From Leptospiraceae bacterium (GTDB lineage: Bacteria > Spirochaetota > Leptospiria > Leptospirales > Leptonemataceae): a DNA stretch of 39,900 nucleotides. The translations under genes were made by a program, and so were the position numbers. Positions 8,449-14,828 of this stretch are shown here, piece by piece (position 1 is the first letter of the stretch; the number at the start of each line of letters is the position of its first letter). Under the pieces are notes generated by a model. That model searched no databases. It saw nothing but the letters and a program-made list of their open reading frames with translations, and was not told where the DNA came from. Where the stretch lies: assembly GCA_020441005.1 (NCBI GenBank), contig JAGRNA010000062.1, positions 1-39,900 on the forward strand. Direction: 5' to 3'.

Positions 8449-10260
8449 ATGTTAATCCTTGATTTCTACGTGGATGAACCGGCCTGTTTCGGAGTACCGC
8501 CCTATTTGTCGCCCTACTGTCGTTATGTGGCCGGAGCCCTGGTGCGCGGCGGCGTGTCAGCCCATGCTATTGACTATCTGACGGTCGATCAGTGGCGTTT
8601 GCAAGCCAGGCAGTTGCCGAAAGAATACGAACTGATCGTTGTAATCGCCGGCGCCTCGGTGCCCGGCAAATACCTGGGCGGAAAAATTGGCACTGTGGCG
8701 GAAATCCTGGAACTGCTTGCCTGGCAAAGAAAACATAACCCGCGCGGAGTGACCTTGCTGGGCGGTCCGATTCGTTACGCCAGTCCCGAAATCCGACTGG
8801 CCCTGCAGACCGCCGGTGCCTGGCTGGTAATGGGCGATGTGGAGTGGTACGCGCATCAACTTGCTCGCGCGCGCGGCCAATTAGCCACATGGCTGGCCAA
8901 TCAAAAGCATCAAAGCCTGGGCCAGCGCCGGCAGTATAGCGGCGAAGTTGATGAATGGGCGGTCGCCGGCGCCTTTTTGAGCAATCTACATCCCAATTTC
9001 CCGCTCTTGATTCTGGAGCTTGAAACCTATCGCGGCTGCACCCGGGAGGTTTTTTGCAGTTTCTGCACCGAGGCATGGTACGGCAAGCCCCGCTTTCGCA
9101 GTCTGACAGCCATCGCAGCCGAGGTCCGGGAGTTGGCGCACAAGGGCTGTCGCTACTTTCGTCTCGGTCGCCAGGCCGATCTGATGACCTGGCAGCCCGA
9201 TATGCAGGACTTTCAAAACAGTTTTCCGCGGCCGCGGCCCGAACAGTTGCATCAGTTATATGCCACCATCCGCGCGAGCTGCCCGGACCTCAAAATGCTG
9301 CACCTGGATAATATCAATCCTGGTTTGATCGCCACCTTTCCGGTCGAGTCCCGCCAGATTTTGCGGATTATCAGCGAGTACAATACACCCGGCGATACGG
9401 CGGCAATGGGGCTTGAGAGCGTAGATCCGGTGGTAATTAAGGCTAATGACCTGAAATGCACGGCCGCGGAGGCCCGGCTAGCCATTGAGCTGGTAAATGA
9501 ATTTGGGGCCCAAAGGCAATCCGGTCTGCCCAGGCTGCTGCCAGGCCTGAATCTGATTCAGGGTCTGCCAGGCGAGAGCGATGAGACCTTCGCCCAAAAT
9601 TATAACTTTTTAAAACAGATACTGGATGATGGCCTGATGCTCCGCCGCATCAATATTCGGCAAGTGGTCAGCTTTGAAAACACCAAACTGGCCCGCATGG
9701 TGAGCCATCACCCGCCAGGCTCCCCACACGCTGCACATGATGGCTCACCGCCAAATGGCGGTTCGCAAAGCGCTCCCCGGCGATCTGGACACAGCGGACA
9801 GCGGAGCAGACTACAGGAACGCTTCCTTTATTACCGCGATTTAATCCGACGTGATATAGATCAGGTGATGCTGGCGCGAGTATTCCCGGTGGGCACCATT
9901 CTGCGGGAGGTCATTCTGGAAGCTCGCAACCAGGGCTTTATCCTGGGCCGACAACTGGGATCCTACCCGGTGACCATCAAGCTGCCGGATGATGATCCCC
10001 GAGCCCTGAATGCCTGGCAAGCCGATGCCAGGTCCGACCGGGCCCTGGATGTGGTCGTAATCGGGTTTGAAGAACGCAGCTTACGAGCGCTGAGTCATCC
10101 GGTTGATATCAATCGCCTGGGCCGCAAGGCGCTGCAAAGCCTGCCCGGTGTGGGTAAAAAGCGCGCCCAGCAAATATTTTTACATCGGCCCCTCAAAAGC
10201 CGTTCGGAGCTGTATCAGTTGATTGAGTCTGACCTGGCCGAGTTAGACCTGATTCTTTAG
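8449..10260 (+). CDS. Radical SAM protein with C-terminal helix-hairpin-helix (COG1031-like)
   Basis: 603 aa. The N-terminus (YVDEPACFGVPPYLSPYCRY at residues 7-26) and the iron-sulfur site RGCTREVFCSFC (Cys197, Cys203, Cys206; spacing C-x5-C-x2-C rather than C-x3-C-x2-C), followed by YGKPRFRS and FRLGRQADL, match a family I know mainly from archaea: radical SAM enzymes with a C-terminal HhH motif. That HhH is visible near residues 565-580 (SLPGVGKKRAQQIF). A Gly-rich GESDE segment near 380 is typical of the SAM barrel. Reaction and substrate are unknown; the HhH suggests nucleic-acid contact. Residues 418-453 form a Pro/Gly/Ser/His-rich insert not expected in this family, encoded by palindromic DNA. 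The start at 8449 fits the family N-terminus exactly. It overlaps the convergent DUF418 gene by 18 bp. Confidence 0.85.
   Translation: MLILDFYVDEPACFGVPPYLSPYCRYVAGALVRGGVSAHAIDYLTVDQWRLQARQLPKEYELIVVIAGASVPGKYLGGKIGTVAEILELLAWQRKHNPRGVTLLGGPIRYASPEIRLALQTAGAWLVMGDVEWYAHQLARARGQLATWLANQKHQSLGQRRQYSGEVDEWAVAGAFLSNLHPNFPLLILELETYRGCTREVFCSFCTEAWYGKPRFRSLTAIAAEVRELAHKGCRYFRLGRQADLMTWQPDMQDFQNSFPRPRPEQLHQLYATIRASCPDLKMLHLDNINPGLIATFPVESRQILRIISEYNTPGDTAAMGLESVDPVVIKANDLKCTAAEARLAIELVNEFGAQRQSGLPRLLPGLNLIQGLPGESDETFAQNYNFLKQILDDGLMLRRINIRQVVSFENTKLARMVSHHPPGSPHAAHDGSPPNGGSQSAPRRSGHSGQRSRLQERFLYYRDLIRRDIDQVMLARVFPVGTILREVILEARNQGFILGRQLGSYPVTIKLPDDDPRALNAWQADARSDRALDVVVIGFEERSLRALSHPVDINRLGRKALQSLPGVGKKRAQQIFLHRPLKSRSELYQLIESDLAELDLIL
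9700..9780. repeat. In-frame palindromic element inside the radical SAM gene
   Basis: GTGAGCCATCA at 9700-9710 is the exact reverse complement of TGATGGCTCAC at 9738-9748. A second hairpin, CCGCCA-AA-TGGCGG, follows at 9748-9761. The stretch is read in frame as a low-complexity loop and is followed by a 20-base sequence that recurs upstream of the peptide cluster. This looks like a small palindromic repeat that has settled in a coding region. Confidence 0.55.
9757..9776 (+). repeat. Dispersed repeat, copy 1
   Basis: GGCGGTTCGCAAAGCGCTCC matches the sequence at 11656-11674 with one substitution and a one-base gap. This copy is in the insert of the radical SAM gene. Such a match is unlikely by chance in 40 kb. 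Confidence 0.5.
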
Positions 10261-11496
10261 ACGACAAGGCTGTGGCTGACCATAGCTGATACGGCGCCAT
10301 AGGCATTCCAGCGGCCCCATGCGAAAATAACGCAGCCAAAGCGGGCTGATCACCAGCTGCAGAATCCAGATCGCGAGTACAATCAATAGCTGCAGTGAGC
10401 GATCCAGTCGGCCGTAGAGTCCCAATCCGTATCCATAGAACAAGGTCGTGCAGATCACCGATTGTAAAATATAGTTGGACAAGGCCAATTGACCGCAAGC
10501 CTGCAAGGCGCGGCGCAACCAGCCGCAGGCAGCACTCCGGGACCACAACACGAGGGCAGCCAGCCAGGCCAGAGTCAGACCAAAGTCGGCAATGTATTTC
10601 CAGAATGCCACCTTGAAGTAGCCTGTAGTTGCGGCAAGGTGCGCATTTCCTAATCGGACAACCGCCCACAGGGCCAATGGGAAACCAAACGCCAGACCGG
10701 CTGCCCCCATCAGCCAGTAAAAACGACGACTGCGTCGGGCATCAGGAATACCATCCTGCATCATAGCCATGCCGAGACACATCAGAGCTGCATTGCTGGC
10801 CAGTTTGCCCTGACCGATTGTTACCTGGCGGAAATAATACCAGGCATCCGCCAGGCGATAGGTCGTGATGCTCCACCAGTCCGAGCGAAATATGCCGAGC
10901 ACAACCGCATTCGTGTTAGCGCTACTCAGCCAATAATATTCCCGCCAAAGGGCAAATTGATCGGCCGGCAAGGCGCTAATTTGCTGAAAGTGCCAGGCTT
11001 TCAGGATCGGCTCGATCAGGAACAGCAGTGCCGCCAGGCCATAAAGTTTTCTAGCACCCAGGTGACTAAGGGGCACCATGATAAAGCCGCATAAGGCGTA
11101 GCGATGCAGAATATCGCCGTCCCATAGCAATACCAGATGAGCCAGACCAAACCAGAGCAGCGTCCAGTTGCGCCGGCGCAGTAGCAGCCGCTTCGTGGCG
11201 GCCGGGGCCGGCTTTTGCATTACCAGCCAGATGCCGACTCCAAACAGCATTGCGAACAGGTTTTGCATTTCGAGATAGAAGAACAGCTCCGGAATTACCC
11301 AGGACCAGTAATTTGCGCCCTTCAAATCGCCCCACGCCGCTGGATTGGCGTAAGCCACCCAGGGGCCGCTAAATCCGCGAATATTAATGATCAATATGCC
11401 GAGCACAGCGACACCGCGAATCAGGTCCAGGCTGGCCAGACGATCAGGCTCCCCTGGTGCGCTGATTGGTCTGGGCTCTGCTGCAGTAGCTTTCAT
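10243..11496 (-). CDS. DUF418-family membrane protein
   Basis: About 417 aa when started at the ATG at 11494-11496; the open frame runs on to 11586, but those extra 30 residues are not family-like. The N-terminus RLASLDLIRGVAVLGILIINI is the hallmark of the DUF418/COG2311 family. Many hydrophobic helices and the C-terminal region with GQLALSNYILQS and a late LGPLECLWR-like MGPLECLWR motif agree. These proteins are predicted inner-membrane proteins distantly related to acyltransferase-3 proteins; function is not established. Length is normal for the family. Confidence 0.85.
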   Translation of the reverse strand: MKATAAEPRPISAPGEPDRLASLDLIRGVAVLGILIINIRGFSGPWVAYANPAAWGDLKGANYWSWVIPELFFYLEMQNLFAMLFGVGIWLVMQKPAPAATKRLLLRRRNWTLLWFGLAHLVLLWDGDILHRYALCGFIMVPLSHLGARKLYGLAALLFLIEPILKAWHFQQISALPADQFALWREYYWLSSANTNAVVLGIFRSDWWSITTYRLADAWYYFRQVTIGQGKLASNAALMCLGMAMMQDGIPDARRSRRFYWLMGAAGLAFGFPLALWAVVRLGNAHLAATTGYFKVAFWKYIADFGLTLAWLAALVLWSRSAACGWLRRALQACGQLALSNYILQSVICTTLFYGYGLGLYGRLDRSLQLLIVLAIWILQLVISPLWLRYFRMGPLECLWRRISYGQPQPCRLKNQV

Positions 11497-11655
11497 CAAT
11501 ACAATGTATACCGCGCCTGGACCCTGAGCAGGACAGCCAGCCAGCAAAATATGTGTTGCCACACCACCCCAGCCTCTCAGGAGCAATCAGGCAAAGGACC
11601 GGTCAACATCTTTCAATATAATGCGCCCCGCAATCCGTCCCAGGGCCCCCCCCGC

Positions 11656-11674
11656 GGCGGTTCTCAAACGCTCC
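11656..11674 (+). repeat. Dispersed repeat, copy 2
   Basis: GGCGGTTCTCAAACGCTCC is nearly identical to the 20-base block at 9757-9776 within the radical SAM gene. It lies in noncoding DNA about 200 bases before the peptide cluster. Confidence 0.5.
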
Positions 11675-11853
11675 GCTCTCCTCTAACCGGCCCCTCGCCC
11701 GGAGAGTGGCTGTTTGGGGATCGATTCGCTGAATGTGAATGGCAACCTGATGCGGAGCAGAAATCCGGCCATCTAAGTCATTAATTGCGCTAATTTTTTT
11801 TAAGGCCAGCCAAAAAAACCATGACTCATGTCCAGGACTCTGAAGCATCGCAG

Positions 11854-11859
11854 TATACT
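11854..11859 (+). promoter_or_regulatory. Possible -10 element for the peptide cluster
   Basis: TATACT sits 20 bases before the ATG at 11880, with a GAGG ribosome site at 11871-11874. No clear -35 hexamer is seen at 16-18 bases upstream, so the promoter may need an activator or may lie elsewhere. Confidence 0.3.
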
Positions 11860-11879
11860 GATTTAACACAGAGGTAATC

Positions 11880-12119
11880 ATGAAAAAACTGTTCTCTATT
11901 GCCATCGTATTCATGCTCGCTAGCGCCTGCTCCAACGGCGATTCATCCGCCCAAAGCCAAAGCGATCTGTTGAATATCATTATACTGGCGTCCAATCCTT
12001 CCTGTTCAGTCGACAGCACGGAAAGCACAACCAGCGGCTGCACCAGGGTCACCACCAAATGCTGCCAATCATCAGACAGCAGTACCTGCACTTACAATGT
12101 CAGCACCAGCTGTAATTGA
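11880..12119 (+). CDS. Small Ser/Thr/Cys-rich lipoprotein-like peptide, candidate modified-peptide precursor
   Basis: A 79-aa product. Residues 1-17 are a lipoprotein signal peptide with lipobox LASAC (Cys17). A short linker follows (about 18-40, with the hydrophobic LLNIIILAS). The tail from Ser41 to Asn79 is remarkable: 26 of 39 residues are Ser, Thr or Cys, with Cys at 42, 54, 61, 62, 70 and 78 and a C-terminal Cys-Asn. A strong GAGG site precedes the start. The stop lies 8 bases before a pqqD-like gene, and an ATP-grasp gene follows. By analogy with ribosomal peptide pathways, where a PqqD-like domain presents the precursor to a modifying enzyme, I infer this is the substrate. Alternatively it is a small disulfide-rich surface lipoprotein. 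No known family is recognised. Confidence 0.75.
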   Translation: MKKLFSIAIVFMLASACSNGDSSAQSQSDLLNIIILASNPSCSVDSTESTTSGCTRVTTKCCQSSDSSTCTYNVSTSCN

Positions 12120-12127
12120 GGTAATCT

Positions 12128-12367
12128 ATGAATCAAATCCGAAATCTGGCCATTAGCGAAACGGGCTTTGTTTTTGATCCATCCAGCGGCAATACATTCG
12201 TAATGAATGAAACCGCTTTGCGAATCTTGCGGGCTTTGCAGGCCGATGAAGCCACCGAGTCCATCATCCTGGATATCCTGGAGGAATACGATGTGGAGCA
12301 GGAACAATTGAAACGCGATTTCGCTGATTTTCGTATTCAATTAAATGAATTAGGGATTGCCATATGA
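12128..12367 (+). CDS. PqqD-like peptide-recognition protein
   Basis: 79 aa, the usual size of free-standing PqqD proteins. The pattern is characteristic: a beta hairpin (GFVFDPSSGNTFVMNETA) in which the residue after the turn is followed by a helix with a conserved Leu-rich face (LRILRAL), then an acidic helix (ILEEYDVEQEQLKRDFADF) and a final helix (LNELGI). PqqD-like domains are winged helix-turn-helix folds that bind leader peptides of ribosomal peptides (the RRE role). The GAGG ribosome site overlaps the stop of the previous gene, and the stop overlaps the ATG of the ATP-grasp gene (ATGA). Equal synthesis and a physical complex with that enzyme are therefore likely. The HPr-rel-A type PqqD group is an alternative home, but no HPr kinase-like gene is nearby. 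Confidence 0.8.
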   Translation: MNQIRNLAISETGFVFDPSSGNTFVMNETALRILRALQADEATESIILDILEEYDVEQEQLKRDFADFRIQLNELGIAI

Positions 12368-13428
12368 AAAAAGTGCGCGTTGCCGTAACTGGCATGAATG
12401 CGGTCGATAGTCCCGGCCCCGGAGTGGCCGTCTTGCGCTGCTTGCAGGACTACGGCTCGGATCTGGAGTTGATCGGTTTATCGTACGACGTTTTGGAACC
12501 GGGCAATTTTATGGGAGATCTGATTCATTCCAGTTTCATTTTGCCTTATCCCTCGGCCGGTCCGGAGGCCTTACGGGAACGCTTACTGGAAATACATCGG
12601 GAGCGTTCCATTGATATCATTTTGCCGACCCTGGATTCTGAACTGGAAAACTATATTGACCTGCAAACCTTCCTGGAAGTGGAGGGGATCCGGGTAATAC
12701 TGCCCAACCGCAGCGCGCTGCGCTTGCGAGACAAAACCCGACTGGAAGAGAGCCTGGGCGGAGCCCATGCCAACATCCCGCGCACCATCGTCCTTGGCGA
12801 CCTGGCAGCCCTTGACAAGGCGATCGAAGAGCTGGAGTTTCCCTTTTTGGTGAAAGGCGTCTATTATGATGCCCATCTTGTCCATAGCCAGGCCCAGGCC
12901 CAGGGATACTTTCACAAGCTGGCTAGCCAATGGGGACTACCGGTCATCGCTCAGCAATGGATTGATGGCGAAGAACAAAACGTGGCCGCTCTGGCCGAAC
13001 AGGGAAGCTTGCTCGGGGCGGTGGCCATGAAGAAAATGTTCCTCACTGACAAAGGCAAGGCCTGGTCCGGCGTAACGATCGCTAACCCGGCTATCATGGA
13101 AGAATCGGCCCGCATTCTGGACAGCATCCACTGGGATGGTGCCTGTGAACTCGAATACATTGTAGAAAAAAAGACAAATAAAGTTTATTTAATAGAGATC
13201 AATCCCCGTTTCCCGGCCTGGATCTACCTGAGCAAGGCGGCCGGACTGAATCTGCCGCTCCTGGCCCTGCGCCAGGCCCTCGGCGAACCGGTGGCGGCCC
13301 AATCCACCTATCAATCCGGGGTGGTATTTGTCAGACATTCCTGGGATGAGATCGTCCCGATGGAGGCAATCGCCTCCCTGTCCGCGCGGGGTGCCTTGAC
13401 CCCCAGGGCTCTGGAAGCGACTGTCTAA
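12364..13428 (+). CDS. ATP-grasp ligase, carbamoyl-phosphate-synthase-like
   Basis: 354 aa, close to ATP-grasp ligases and to small carbamoyl-phosphate-synthase-like proteins. Residues 1-100 form a preATP-grasp Rossmann-like domain (VRVAVTGMNAVDSPGPGVAV). The middle carries the nucleotide-binding strand FPFLVKGVYYDA. EINPRFPAW (Glu278, Asn280, Arg282) is the metal/ATP site. The family couples ATP hydrolysis to amide or ester bond formation through an acyl phosphate. With a PqqD-like partner translated in overlap, ligation on the upstream peptide is the simplest idea, for example adding an amino acid or forming a side-chain crosslink. Joining of free small molecules, as in PylC-like enzymes, is the alternative. 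Substrate cannot be read from sequence. Confidence 0.85.
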   Translation: MKKVRVAVTGMNAVDSPGPGVAVLRCLQDYGSDLELIGLSYDVLEPGNFMGDLIHSSFILPYPSAGPEALRERLLEIHRERSIDIILPTLDSELENYIDLQTFLEVEGIRVILPNRSALRLRDKTRLEESLGGAHANIPRTIVLGDLAALDKAIEELEFPFLVKGVYYDAHLVHSQAQAQGYFHKLASQWGLPVIAQQWIDGEEQNVAALAEQGSLLGAVAMKKMFLTDKGKAWSGVTIANPAIMEESARILDSIHWDGACELEYIVEKKTNKVYLIEINPRFPAWIYLSKAAGLNLPLLALRQALGEPVAAQSTYQSGVVFVRHSWDEIVPMEAIASLSARGALTPRALEATV

Positions 13429-13465
13429 AGCGACTGAACACGCCAATTTATTAAGGAGACATTCT

Positions 13466-14806
13466 ATGAGTACACAAGTTTCACCGAAAAAAACATGGGT
13501 CCGGCCAATTATCCGCCGGCAGTACATGGGCAGCGCCAATAAATTTGGCGGCTTCAGCGCTCCGGATTCCATCACTGCCATTGACGGTGTGGCCATTGAA
13601 CAGCTACGCGAGTATGGATCGCCGTTATTTGTCTTTTCCGAGGCCACCCTGCGCAATAAGGTGCAGCAGTTAAATCAAGCCTTTGCTAACCGGTATCCAC
13701 ATTTTCAGGCCGCCTGGTCTTACAAAACCAACTACCTGGATGCGATTTGCAAGGTTTTCCACGACGAAGGCAGTTGGGCGGAAGTTGTTTCCGCTTTTGA
13801 ATACAAAAAAGCCCGGGCGAACGGCATCGCCGCCAACCGCATCATCTTTAACGGTCCCTACAAACCCTATGCGGAACTCAAGCAAGCCGTTGCAGAGGGC
13901 GCCCTGATTCACGCCGACCACCTGGATGAATTGCAGGATTTAGAATCGATTGGCAAAGAATTGGGCCGCGTGGTGGAAATTGCCATCCGGATCAATCTGG
14001 ACACCGGGATGTATCCGGCCTGGAACCGCTTTGGCTTTAACCTGGAATCAGGCCAGGCAATGCAGGCAGTCAATCGCATTGCAGCCTCGCCGAATCTGGC
14101 CCTGATCGGGCTGCACTGCCATATCGGTACCTTCATGCTCGATGCGGCCCCCTACCGGCGCGCAGCGACTAAAATGGCCGAATTCTGGAAAAATATCGAG
14201 GCCAAAACAACAGAGCGTCTGCGCTATATCGACATGGGCGGCGGCTTTGCCTCCCGTAATAAATTGAAAAGTCAGTACCAGGCGGGCAATTCAGTGATTC
14301 CATCCTTTGAAGAATACGCCGAAGCCATCACAGCGCCCTTGTATGAAGCCTTTCGCAGCGATCAATTACCACAGCTATTTGTTGAAACCGGACGCGCCCT
14401 GGTCGATGAGGCCGGCTTTCTGGTCAGCACGGTGGTGGGATCCAAGACCATGCCCGACGGCAAACGATTCCTGGTTGCGGATGCCGGTGTCAATCTGCTC
14501 TATACAAGCACCTGGTATGATTTCAAGATCTCGCCAGCCAAACACTATAGCGGCACTCTGGAAGATGTAACCCTTTGCGGACCGCTATGTATGAATATTG
14601 ATAAGGTGCGTGAAAATTGTCTATTGCCCGATATGCGCCGCGGCGACCAGGTATTGATCCATCCCGTGGGAGCCTACAATGTCACCCAATGGATGCAGTT
14701 TATTGAAATGCGTCCAGCGGTGGTCCTGATTCAAACTAACGGACAGGTTAAGGTCATCCGGGAAGCCGAAAGTATGGAAACTCTTAAACGCCAGGAACAG
14801 TCCTGA
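13466..14806 (+). CDS. Fold-type III PLP-dependent decarboxylase (LysA/ornithine-decarboxylase superfamily)
   Basis: 446 aa, typical of diaminopimelate decarboxylase relatives. The PLP lysine is Lys87 in WSYKTNYL. HCHIGT near residue 217, the phosphate-binding DMGGGFA (256-262), ETGRAL (307-312), Cys371 and Cys375 in LCGPLC, and GAYNVTQWMQF near the C-terminus follow the family order. The last motifs differ from those of genuine LysA (CESGD and GAY-x-x-S-M), so its substrate is probably not diaminopimelate. The ribosome site AAGGAG lies a few bases before the ATG. It may decarboxylate an amino acid that the neighbouring ATP-grasp enzyme attaches, or a residue already attached. Nothing else in the window suggests lysine or polyamine synthesis. 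Confidence 0.85.
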   Translation: MSTQVSPKKTWVRPIIRRQYMGSANKFGGFSAPDSITAIDGVAIEQLREYGSPLFVFSEATLRNKVQQLNQAFANRYPHFQAAWSYKTNYLDAICKVFHDEGSWAEVVSAFEYKKARANGIAANRIIFNGPYKPYAELKQAVAEGALIHADHLDELQDLESIGKELGRVVEIAIRINLDTGMYPAWNRFGFNLESGQAMQAVNRIAASPNLALIGLHCHIGTFMLDAAPYRRAATKMAEFWKNIEAKTTERLRYIDMGGGFASRNKLKSQYQAGNSVIPSFEEYAEAITAPLYEAFRSDQLPQLFVETGRALVDEAGFLVSTVVGSKTMPDGKRFLVADAGVNLLYTSTWYDFKISPAKHYSGTLEDVTLCGPLCMNIDKVRENCLLPDMRRGDQVLIHPVGAYNVTQWMQFIEMRPAVVLIQTNGQVKVIREAESMETLKRQEQS

Positions 14807-14828
14807 ACTTGCGATCAGAGGCAACGCA

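Larger units (their letters stand above)
11497..11879. other. Intergenic region upstream of the peptide cluster
   Basis: About 380 bases without a convincing gene. It holds one copy of a dispersed repeat near 11656, a C-run and GC-rich block around 11643-11660, an AT-rich block near 11780-11815, and a possible -10 element before the first gene of the cluster. Open frames here are short and have poor codon use. Confidence 0.6.
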
